From Burkholderiales bacterium (GTDB taxonomy: Bacteria; Pseudomonadota; Gammaproteobacteria; Burkholderiales; Burkholderiaceae_F), in assembly GCA_020248865.1 (NCBI GenBank), contig JADCGS010000034.1:1-64000 (forward strand): a stretch of DNA of 64,000 nucleotides, in the 5' to 3' direction. Each line of letters starts with the position of its first letter. The first letter of the stretch is position 1. This document shows, piece after piece, positions 49,890 to 57,018 of the stretch. The notes under the pieces are model-generated. The model saw only the letters and a list, made by a program, of their open reading frames with translations, did not search any database and was not told where the DNA came from. A program made the translations under genes and the position numbers.

Positions 49890-50765
49890 ATGGAGAAATC
49901 CACGGTGGTGACCGGCGACGGCTTCGAACTGCACGCCACCACCTTCGGCGACGCGCATCGCTGTCGTGCGGCGGTGCTGATTGCCCCCGGGATGGGCATC
50001 GAGCAGCACTTCTACGCCGCGTTCGCGCAATGGCTCGCCGAGCAGGGCTTTCTGGTCGTGACGTTCGACTACCGCGGCATCGGGCACTCGCGTCCGCCCC
50101 AGTACCGGCGATCCTTGCGCGGCTTCGAGGCCGACGTGATGACCTGGGCCCGGCGCGATTGCGCGGCGATGATCGACTCCGTGGCCGGGCGTGCGGCCGG
50201 CAAGCCGTTGCTGTGGATCGGCCACAGTCTTGGCGGGCACCTTCTGGCGCTGGTACCCAACCACCGGCGGGTCGCCGCCATGCTGACGGTAGCGTCCGGC
50301 AGCGGCTACTGGCGAGAGAACTCGATCCGGCTGAGGTCCATCGTCTGGTGGCTGTGGTACCTGCTGGTGCCGGTCACGCTGCGGCTGTACGGCTACTTCC
50401 CGGGTCGCCGCCTGCGCAAGGTGGGCGATCTGCCCGCCGGAGTGATGCAGCAGTGGCGGCAGTGGTGCCTGCACCGCGACTACCTGGTGGGGTGCGAGGG
50501 TGATGCGGTACGGCGCCGCTATGCTGAGGTCACTGCGCCGATCCTGTCGCTGAGCTTCACCGACGACCACTACATGTCGCGCGCCAATGTCGAGTCGCTG
50601 CACGGCTTCTACTGCGCTGCGCCGCGCGAAACACGGCGCATCAGCCCGCGCGAGATCGGCGCCCGATCGATCGGGCACTTCGGGTTCTTCCGCAAGCGCT
50701 TCGCCGAGTCGCTCTGGCCGCAAGCCGGCGCGTGGCTGGCGGCGCAGGCGCAGCCGGCGCCTTAG
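49890..50765 (+). CDS. Alpha/beta hydrolase
   Basis: The 291-residue protein has an alpha/beta hydrolase core with VTFDYRGIGHSRPP, nucleophile elbow WIGHSLGGHL, late Asp in SFTDDHYMS and His in IGHFGFF. A central insert with WWLWYLLVPVTLRLYGYF is hydrophobic, suggesting contact with membranes or lipid substrates. ATG at 49890 follows a GGGG-type site. The downstream NTF2-like gene starts 20 bp after its stop. Confidence 0.88.
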   Translation: MEKSTVVTGDGFELHATTFGDAHRCRAAVLIAPGMGIEQHFYAAFAQWLAEQGFLVVTFDYRGIGHSRPPQYRRSLRGFEADVMTWARRDCAAMIDSVAGRAAGKPLLWIGHSLGGHLLALVPNHRRVAAMLTVASGSGYWRENSIRLRSIVWWLWYLLVPVTLRLYGYFPGRRLRKVGDLPAGVMQQWRQWCLHRDYLVGCEGDAVRRRYAEVTAPILSLSFTDDHYMSRANVESLHGFYCAAPRETRRISPREIGARSIGHFGFFRKRFAESLWPQAGAWLAAQAQPAP

Positions 50766-50785
50766 GCTTCGGCACGGGGGGGGGC

Positions 50786-51280
50786 ATGGGCATTGCACAG
50801 CGCTTCTTCGATGCATTTGCCATCGGTGACTATCACTCGATGGGGCTGATGTACGCGCCCACGGCCACCTTCAGCGACCCGATCTTTCCGCTGCTTTCCG
50901 GACCCGAGACTGCGCTCATGTGGGAGATGCTGCTGACGCGCGCCCAGGATTTCTGCGTCTCGGTCAATGTGGAGGAAGAGGAGTCGCAAGGCGGCGGCCA
51001 CGCGCGCGCCGTGTGGGTGGCACGCTACCTCTATGGAGCTACCGGCCGCCACGTCGAGAACCGGGTGCGCACCGAGATGACCTGCCAGGCCGGCCGCATC
51101 GTCAAGCAGGTCGACCACTTCAGTTTCTGGAACTGGTCGCGCCAGGCGCTCGGCGCGCCGGGGCTTCTGCTTGGCTGGACGCCGATTGTCAGGAAGAAGG
51201 TGCAGCATGAGGCACAGGCGCAGCTGATCAAGTTTGCCGATCGCAAGTTCGGGCGCCAAGGCATGCCGGCGGCCCGCTGA
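50786..51280 (+). CDS. NTF2-like (SnoaL-fold) protein
   Basis: The 164-residue protein has the cone-shaped NTF2 fold pattern: AQRFFDAFAIGDYHSMGLMYAPTATFSDPIFP, then a helix and strands with RTEMTCQAGRIVKQVDHFSFWNWSRQALG. Such proteins are small hydrolases, isomerases or binding proteins; the reaction is not evident. The ATG at 50786 sits after a G-rich stretch. An upstream in-frame start inside the previous gene is less likely. Confidence 0.8.
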   Translation: MGIAQRFFDAFAIGDYHSMGLMYAPTATFSDPIFPLLSGPETALMWEMLLTRAQDFCVSVNVEEEESQGGGHARAVWVARYLYGATGRHVENRVRTEMTCQAGRIVKQVDHFSFWNWSRQALGAPGLLLGWTPIVRKKVQHEAQAQLIKFADRKFGRQGMPAAR

Positions 51281-51333
51281 GCGTGCCGCCCGGGGCTACG
51301 GGCGCGACGATCGTCCGGTATCGAGGAGACCGC

Positions 51334-52098
51334 ATGACCATCAAGACCGACAACGCCGAGGGTGTATGCCGCATCGAGATCGCGCGACCGGAGAAGAAGA
51401 ACGCGCTCACGGTGGCGATGTACCAGCAGATGGCCGAGGCGATCGCCGCCGCCCACGAAGACGGCAGCGTGCGCGCCATCGTGCTGCACGGCCAGCCCGA
51501 CATCTTCACCGCCGGCAACGACCTCGAGGACTTCATGAAGAACCCGCCGGCGGGCATGGACGCGCCGGTGTTCCAGTTCATGATGGCCCTCGGGCTGGCG
51601 GAGAAGCCGGTGCTGGTGGCGGTCAACGGCGCGGCGGTCGGCATCGGCACCACCCTGCTGGCGCACGCGGACTTTGCCTACTGCGCCGACAACGCCATGT
51701 TCAGCATGCCGTTCGTGAGTCTTGGCCTGTGCGCCGAGTTTGGCTCAAGCCTGCTGGTGCCGCTGGCGGCCGGCTATCACAAGGCCGCCGAGAAGCTGCT
51801 GCTGGGCGAGCCGATGAGCGCCGAGGAGGCGCTCGAGATGAAGCTCGTCAACCGCATCCTGCCGCCGGGCGAGGTGCTCGAGCACACGCTGCGGCAGGCG
51901 CGCCGCTTCAACGCGCTGCCGCCGGCCAGCGTGCGCGAGACCAAGCGCCTGATGAAGGCCGGCTGGCGCAGCCTCACCGAGAAGATCATCGCCGACGAGG
52001 CGCAGACCTTTGCGCACCTGCTCAAGAGCGCCGAGGCCAAGGAGGCGTTCAACGCCTTCTTCGAGCGGCGCAAGCCGGATTTTTCCCGGTTCCAGTGA
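51334..52098 (+). CDS. Enoyl-CoA hydratase/isomerase family protein
   Basis: This crotonase-fold protein of 254 residues has ARPEKKNALTVAMYQQM, the oxyanion-hole segment FTAGNDLEDFM and VAVNGAAVGIGTTLLAHADFAYC. The first catalytic Glu of true hydratases is not clearly present (position held by a non-acidic residue in SLGLCAEFG, which does contain a Glu), so isomerase or hydratase action remains open. It is in line with lipid-related genes on the same strand. Confidence 0.9.
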   Translation: MTIKTDNAEGVCRIEIARPEKKNALTVAMYQQMAEAIAAAHEDGSVRAIVLHGQPDIFTAGNDLEDFMKNPPAGMDAPVFQFMMALGLAEKPVLVAVNGAAVGIGTTLLAHADFAYCADNAMFSMPFVSLGLCAEFGSSLLVPLAAGYHKAAEKLLLGEPMSAEEALEMKLVNRILPPGEVLEHTLRQARRFNALPPASVRETKRLMKAGWRSLTEKIIADEAQTFAHLLKSAEAKEAFNAFFERRKPDFSRFQ

Positions 52099-52159
52099 CC
52101 GGATGCCGGCACCGGATGAACCGCCGGCCGCGATCGATTCAGAGCCCGGAACGCCGCCG

Positions 52160-52606
52160 ATGAACCTGCGCGCCGACATCACGCTCGATGCCCTGAACGC
52201 CCGCGCCCGGGGCAGTCTGCCGGAGCTGTTCGGCCTGACGGTTCTGCACATCGACGAGCGCGAGCTGCTGATGCGCATGCAGGTCCGGCCGCAGTTGCTG
52301 GCGCCCAACGGCTTCCTGCATGCGGCCAGCGTGATCGCCCTGGCCGATACGGCCTGCGGCTTTGCGGTGATCGCGCACCTGCCCGCCGGCGCCGAGAGCT
52401 TCACCACCATCGAGCTGAAGTGCAACTTCCTCGGCACGGCGCGCGAGGGTGCGGTCGATGCGGTGGCGCGCGGCGTCCACCTCGGCCGCAACACGCAGGT
52501 CTGGGACGCCACCGTGACCGAGGCGGCCACCGGCAAGACCCTGGCGCTGTTCCGCTGCACGCAGATGATCCTATGGCCCAGGGCGGCGGCATCGGCAAAG
52601 GCCTGA
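52160..52606 (+). CDS. PaaI-type hotdog thioesterase
   Basis: The 148-residue hotdog protein has the PaaI pattern: LMRMQVRPQLLAPNGFLHAASVIALADTACGFAV with the Asn-Gly and the acidic Asp of the active site, then TTIELKCNFLG. It hydrolyses acyl-CoA thioesters. ATG 52160 gives the usual length; an ATG at 52103 is also in frame. It overlaps the next gene by 34 bp. Confidence 0.88.
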   Translation: MNLRADITLDALNARARGSLPELFGLTVLHIDERELLMRMQVRPQLLAPNGFLHAASVIALADTACGFAVIAHLPAGAESFTTIELKCNFLGTAREGAVDAVARGVHLGRNTQVWDATVTEAATGKTLALFRCTQMILWPRAAASAKA

Positions 52607-53061
52607 AGCGCTCGGCCACGCGCGTGCTGCTGCACGTTTCGGCGTGGCTGGCGCGCGACCCCGTCCGCCGCGCGTGGTCCGAACGATGGTCGCGCTGGCT
52701 CGCTCGGGCGGCGGTCCGGCGCGCTCGCATCGGCGCGGCCGCCGACACCGCGACGCTGGCGGCGGCCTGGCAGCGCGCCTTCCTGTCGCCCCGGCAGGTG
52801 CCGATCGTGCGAATCGACGGCGACACGGCCTTCGCCGAGATCCGGACGCCCTGCCCGCTGCGCGGCAGCGGCGACACGCACGCCTGTCATCGCATGATGG
52901 CCTTCGACCGGCACGTGGCCGCCGCGGCCGGCGGCCGCTTCGTGGTCCTGCGCTCCCAGTCCGAGCCCGGCGTGCAGGTGTGCGAGGTCGCCCTGCAGGT
53001 GGCGGCCGCGCGCACGCAACTCACCGCTGCGCACGAGCGCGCGCCGGGAGGCCGGGCATGA
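52573..53061 (+). CDS. Hypothetical protein with CPL and CH motifs
   Basis: This 162-residue protein starts with a basic helical region (RSATRVLLHVSAWLARDPVRRAW) that could lie on the membrane surface. The second half is compact: ADTATLAAAWQRAFLSP, TPCPLRGSGDTHACHRMMAFDRH, then RSQSEPGVQVCEVALQV. The Cys and His positions recall the L-2-amino-thiazoline-4-carboxylate hydrolase-like family, but the match is not certain. It overlaps the thioesterase gene and the SGNH hydrolase gene (ATGA). Confidence 0.65.
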   Translation: MAQGGGIGKGLKRSATRVLLHVSAWLARDPVRRAWSERWSRWLARAAVRRARIGAAADTATLAAAWQRAFLSPRQVPIVRIDGDTAFAEIRTPCPLRGSGDTHACHRMMAFDRHVAAAAGGRFVVLRSQSEPGVQVCEVALQVAAARTQLTAAHERAPGGRA

Positions 53062-53804
53062 TCGATCTGGCGGCCCGCATCGCGCTGGCGCCGCTGCTGT
53101 ACGTCCAGGCGCGCCGGCTCAAGCGCACGGCACCTGCCTTGCCCGAGCCGGGCGGGCCGCGCCGGGGCGTGGTCGGGCGCGGTGCCCTCGCGTTGCGGCT
53201 GCTGGTCGCCGGCGACTCCAGTGCCGCCGGGGTCGGCGCGCGCACGCAGGACGAGGCGCTGGCGCTGCCGCTGGCGCGGCGGCTCGCGGCGCGGCTGGGC
53301 GGCCGGGTGCGCTGGCAACTGGTGGCCGAGGCCGGCCTGACCTCGGAAGGCGTGCTGCACAAGCTGATGCGCGGCCCTGTTCAGGCGGCCGACGTGGCGG
53401 TCGTGATTTGCGGCGTCAACGACATCACCAAGGAGCAGGGCCTGCCCTTTGCCCTGCGCAAGCGCCAGCTCATCGCCGACTGGCTGCGCGCGCATGCCGG
53501 GGTGCGGGACATCCTGTTTCCGGCGCTGCCGGAGATGGAGTTGTTCCCGGCGCTGCCGCAGCCGCTCGCGTTCTACGCCGGCCATGCGGCGCGGCGCAAC
53601 AACCGCGCGCAGGCGCGCTGGGCGGCCCCGCAGAGCGCGATCACGCACGTGCCGATGGACGGCGTCGCCCATCCCGGCCTGTTCTGCCCCGACGGCTTTC
53701 ATCCCGCGCCGCCGCTGTACGCGCGGGTGGCCGAGCGGCTGGCCGAGGCCATCATCGCCGTTGCCGCGCGGCAGTCCGCCACACACCCAGAGGAGACGAC
53801 ATGA
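53058..53804 (+). CDS. SGNH/GDSL-type hydrolase
   Basis: The 248-residue protein has block I GDSSAAGVGA (GDS at 52-54), block III GVNDITKE and block V DGFHP with the catalytic Asp-His. It starts with a hydrophobic helix (LAARIALAPLLYVQARRLKR), which may tether it to the membrane. Substrates are probably lipid esters. It is coupled to the gene before it by a 4-bp overlap. Confidence 0.9.
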   Translation: MIDLAARIALAPLLYVQARRLKRTAPALPEPGGPRRGVVGRGALALRLLVAGDSSAAGVGARTQDEALALPLARRLAARLGGRVRWQLVAEAGLTSEGVLHKLMRGPVQAADVAVVICGVNDITKEQGLPFALRKRQLIADWLRAHAGVRDILFPALPEMELFPALPQPLAFYAGHAARRNNRAQARWAAPQSAITHVPMDGVAHPGLFCPDGFHPAPPLYARVAERLAEAIIAVAARQSATHPEETT

Positions 53805-53829
53805 AGCCACACGCAACGGGACCGCAGTC

Positions 53830-54666
53830 ATGAGCGCAACCAGCCTGAAGGGCAAGACCATCTTCATCTCGGGCGCCTCGCGCGGCATCGGACTGGCGAT
53901 CGTGCGGCGCTGCGCGGCCGATGGCGCCAACGTCGCCATCGTCGCCAAGACGGCCGAACCGAATCCCAAGCTGCCCGGCACCATCTACAGCGCGGCCGAT
54001 GAGATCGAGGCAGCCGGCGGCAAGGCGCTGCCGCTGCAGGTCGACATCCGCGACGAGGCGCAGGTGGTCGAGGCGGCACGGCGCACGGTGGAGACCTTCG
54101 GCGGCATCGACATCGTCATCAACAACGCCAGCGCCATCAACCTCACGCCGACCGGCGAGACGTCGATGAAGCGCTTCGACCTGATGTTCGGCGTCAACGT
54201 GCGCGGCACCTTCCTGGTCACGCAGGCCTGCCTGCCGCACCTGCAGCAGTCGGCGCAGGCGGGCCGCAACCCGCACGTGCTGACGCTGGCCCCGCCGCTG
54301 AACATGCAGGCGCGCTGGTTTGCCCCGCATGTGGCCTACACCATGGCCAAGTACGGCATGAGCATGTGCGTGCTCGGCCATGCCGAGGAGTTCAGGCCGC
54401 TGGGCATCGCGGTCAATGCGCTGTGGCCGCGCACCGTGATCCAGACCGCCGCGCTGCAGATGATCCCCGGCGTGCGGCCCGAGCACTGCCGCAGCGTCGA
54501 GATCATGGCCGATGCGGCCCACGCCATCCTCACGGCCGACGCGCGCACCACCACCGGCAACTTCTTCATCGACGAGACCGTGCTGCGCGAGCGCGGCGTC
54601 ACCGACTTCGACCGCTACGCCGTGGTGCCGGGCTCGCGGTCGCTGATGCCGGACCTGTTCCTGTAG
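53830..54666 (+). CDS. Short-chain dehydrogenase/reductase (HSDL2-like)
   Basis: The 278-residue enzyme has the NAD(P) site ISGASRGIGLAI, the NNASAIN segment and a catalytic YTMAK (YxxxK). The serine position is replaced in TLAPPLNMQ, a feature shared with HSDL2-like proteins. Residues ADEIEAAGGKALPLQVDIRDE are typical of SDRs. It ends the lipid gene run. The reaction is not known. Confidence 0.9.
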   Translation: MSATSLKGKTIFISGASRGIGLAIVRRCAADGANVAIVAKTAEPNPKLPGTIYSAADEIEAAGGKALPLQVDIRDEAQVVEAARRTVETFGGIDIVINNASAINLTPTGETSMKRFDLMFGVNVRGTFLVTQACLPHLQQSAQAGRNPHVLTLAPPLNMQARWFAPHVAYTMAKYGMSMCVLGHAEEFRPLGIAVNALWPRTVIQTAALQMIPGVRPEHCRSVEIMADAAHAILTADARTTTGNFFIDETVLRERGVTDFDRYAVVPGSRSLMPDLFL

Positions 54667-54772
54667 ACCGCATCGCGCGCGCCCGGTCCCGCGGGCACGC
54701 CAAGCCCCCGCAAGCGCCGGGCGGCCGGTGGCGCGCGGCGCTATAGTCCGCCCAGCCTCTGAGCGTTCATCC

Positions 54773-54884
54773 ATGACCTTCGCGCCCCGCCTTGCGTTCG
54801 CAGTGCCGGTTTTCTCCGGCGGCGGGGTCGCGTCCATCATTCGAATTCACCGCTGACCCGGCGTTCCTGCGCGGGCCGGGTCAG
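54773..54884 (+). other. Possible leader peptide with overlapping hairpin
   Basis: Upstream of the small gene at 54958 a TATAGT box (54742-54747) is followed by a 27-codon frame (54773-54856, MTFAPRLAFAVPVFSGGG, then VASIIRIHR). Its stop codon lies in the 5' arm of a perfect 10-bp hairpin (54853-54862 with 54875-54884). This geometry resembles translation-coupled attenuation. No T-run follows and the peptide lacks a strong run of one amino acid (three Ile near the end). A suggestion only. Confidence 0.35.
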
Positions 54885-54957
54885 TCAGTCCGCCGTGGCG
54901 GACGCGCGGTGATCGCGGGCACCTGACGCCCGCCGCCCTCGAAGTGATGGAGTTCCC

Positions 54958-55245
54958 ATGCTGTCCCAGTTCGACAATCCCGAGGTCTACGGCCGGCTGC
55001 GCGCCACCCTCGACCATGACGCCGGCCTGCCGTGCCGCCTGCTCGGCCTGTTTGCGGCGCGCGACGTGCTGCCGCTGGCGGTCGAGTGGCGCGTCGATCC
55101 GCGCCGCGGCGAGGCGCTGCTGCGGGTCGATGCCGTCATGGGCGCGCACGACTGGTCGGTGCTGTGCGCACGCGCCGCCACGCTGGTGGGCGTGCTGCGC
55201 CTGGAGCAGGACATCGCCACGCTCGCGCAGGACGCGGCGGCCTGA
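54958..55245 (+). CDS. Small conserved-looking hypothetical protein
   Basis: This 95-residue protein (ATG 54958, after GGAG) has the order helix, strand, strand, helix: EVYGRLRATLDHDAGLPCRLLGLFAARDVLPLAVEWRVD, then EALLRVDAVMG and LVGVLRLEQDI. The beta-alpha pattern with an AARDVLPLAVEW segment is reminiscent of ACT-like regulatory folds, but no family is assigned. It stands between an SDR gene and a fumarylacetoacetase-like gene, with a long structured leader. Confidence 0.65.
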   Translation: MLSQFDNPEVYGRLRATLDHDAGLPCRLLGLFAARDVLPLAVEWRVDPRRGEALLRVDAVMGAHDWSVLCARAATLVGVLRLEQDIATLAQDAAA

Positions 55246-55313
55246 AACCGCGCGCGGCCGGTGCTTCGGCTAGGCTTGACCGCTCTCTTGGTTGAATCGA
55301 AAGCGAGGACGCG

Positions 55314-56165
55314 GTGAAACTGGTGTCGTTCAGGGATGGTGCGCGGCTGCGCGCCGGTCGTATCGGCGCGGCCGGCGAGATCCTGCCCTTTGCCGGTTGC
55401 GACATGCAGCAGTTGATCGAGGCGCGCGCCGGCGGCGCCGACTGGCCAGCCACCGAGCCGCCGCTGGCGGCGGCGGTGCAACTGCTGGCGCCGCTGCCGC
55501 GGCCGCGCCGCAACGTGTTCTGCGTCGGCCTGAACTACCGGTCGCATGCGGCCGAACTGGCGGCGCGCGGTTTCAACGGCGCCCGCAGCGCCGACGACCT
55601 GATTCCGCCGGCGCCGGTCGTGTTCAGCAAGGTGCCGGAGAGCGTGGTGGGGCCCGGCGCGGCGATCGAGATCCCCGCGGTCTCCAGCGCCATCGACTAC
55701 GAGGCCGAGCTCGCCGTGGTCATCGGCAAGGGCGGCCGCAACATTGCCGCCGCCGACGCCCTGGCGCACGTGTTCGGCTACACCATCGTCAACGACGTCA
55801 CTGCGCGCGACCTGCAGAAGCGCCACCAACAGTGGCTGCTCGGCAAGGGCTGCGACACCTTCTGCCCCATGGGGCCGTGCATCGTCACTGCCGACGCGCT
55901 CGACGGCGCCAATGCGCGCATCCGCCTTTGGGTCAACGGCGAGCTGCGCCAGGACGGCAACAGCAACGACCTGGTGTTCGGCATCCCCGCCATCATCGAG
56001 AGCATTTCCGCGGCGCTGACGCTGCAGCCCGGCGACGTGATCGCCACCGGCACGCCGGCCGGCGTGGCCATGGGCTTCTCGCCGCCGCCGTGGCTCAAGG
56101 CCGGCGATGTCGTGAAGGTCGAGATCGACGGGATCGGGGTGCTGGAAAACCCCGTCACGCGCTGA
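55314..56165 (+). CDS. Fumarylacetoacetate hydrolase family protein
   Basis: The 283-residue protein has the FAH core from residue 65 on: NVFCVGLNYRSHAAEL, FSKVPESVVGPGAAIEIP, the metal ligands in YEAELAVVIGKGGRNI, NDVTARDLQKRHQQW and TGTPAGVAMGFSPPPWLKAGDVV. These enzymes are C-C bond hydrolases, decarboxylases or isomerases of aromatic and sugar-acid pathways. GTG start at 55314. No pathway partner adjoins. Confidence 0.92.
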   Translation: MKLVSFRDGARLRAGRIGAAGEILPFAGCDMQQLIEARAGGADWPATEPPLAAAVQLLAPLPRPRRNVFCVGLNYRSHAAELAARGFNGARSADDLIPPAPVVFSKVPESVVGPGAAIEIPAVSSAIDYEAELAVVIGKGGRNIAAADALAHVFGYTIVNDVTARDLQKRHQQWLLGKGCDTFCPMGPCIVTADALDGANARIRLWVNGELRQDGNSNDLVFGIPAIIESISAALTLQPGDVIATGTPAGVAMGFSPPPWLKAGDVVKVEIDGIGVLENPVTR

Positions 56166-56463
56166 CCCGCGGGGGCGGCCGGTCGGCCCCCCCCCGGCAC
56201 CGGCGCCTTTGCGTTGTTGTAACCACGTGGAAACGGCGCGGGCTCGTGCCGGGGCCTGCGCCCCTGGTTGCGCTGCGGCATCCTCTGGCGGAGCGCCGAG
56301 TCTTCACACCTGCGAAATCAATCAGGGTAAACCCCAGGCCCTGGCTTCTTGTTAGGGATGGCGAACCGCTTCGACACTGAGAAGGCGTCTCATGTGGCCA
56401 CGACGGGCGTGGCCCGCGGCGCAATTCACCGCTGTCTACCAATAACTCAAGAGGAACCGAAGC
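56166..56463 (+). other. Intergenic region before the RidA-type lipoprotein gene
   Basis: A 298-bp stretch without a gene. The first part is C/G-rich with small hairpins near 56170-56210 and 56240-56260. From about 56300 the base composition is lower in GC (ATCAATCAGGGTAAACC region), which probably holds the promoter of the RidA-PLP pair. No classic hexamer pair is assigned. AAGAGGAACC before 56464 is a good ribosome site. Confidence 0.45.
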
Positions 56464-56913
56464 ATGCGAAACCTGATCCGCGCCGGCGTTGCCGCGCTGG
56501 CCGTGGCCGTCCTTTCCGGCTGCGCCAGCGGCCCCGCCAAGATCATTCACTCGACCAACGAGGTGTACCCGGCCATCGGCCCGTACTCGCAGATCGTCCA
56601 GGCCGGCAACCTGTACTTCCTGGCCGGCGTCATCCCGCTGAACAAGGCCGGCAATGCGGTGCAGGGCACGACCATCGAGGAGCAGACCCGCCTGGTGCTC
56701 GACTACATCGGCGCCAAGCTGCGCTCGCAGGGCATGACGTTCGACAACGTGGTGATGTCCAACGTCTACCTGAAGAACCTGAACGATTTCGGCACGATGA
56801 ACAAGATCTATGCCGAGTACTTCAAGTCGGCCCCGCCGGCGCGCGCCACCATCGAGGCGTCGCGTCTGCCGCGCGACGTGCTGGTCGAGATCGCCGTCAT
56901 CGCCACCAAGTAG
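56464..56913 (+). CDS. RidA-family lipoprotein (exported)
   Basis: RidA proteins hydrolyse reactive enamine/imine products of PLP enzymes and normally act in the cytosol. This 149-residue protein starts with a lipoprotein signal (MRNLIRAGVAALAVAVLSGC, Cys20), so it should be anchored in the envelope; Ala at +2 fits the outer membrane. After it comes a complete RidA fold: AIGPYSQIVQAGNLYFLAG, TRLVLDYIGAKLRSQGM, VVMSNVYLKNL and PPARATIEASRLPRDVLVEI. Arg127 in PARA corresponds to the catalytic Arg of RidA. It lies 105 bp before a Tat-exported PLP enzyme gene. Confidence 0.9.
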   Translation: MRNLIRAGVAALAVAVLSGCASGPAKIIHSTNEVYPAIGPYSQIVQAGNLYFLAGVIPLNKAGNAVQGTTIEEQTRLVLDYIGAKLRSQGMTFDNVVMSNVYLKNLNDFGTMNKIYAEYFKSAPPARATIEASRLPRDVLVEIAVIATK

Positions 56914-57018
56914 GCGGCGTGCCGTTGCGTTTCTTGCAGGATCTCGCACGACGTGCCAGCCTGGCGCGCCGTGCGGGCATTTTCATGCCGCGCATCGCTG
57001 TGCGGCGAAAGGACTGAC

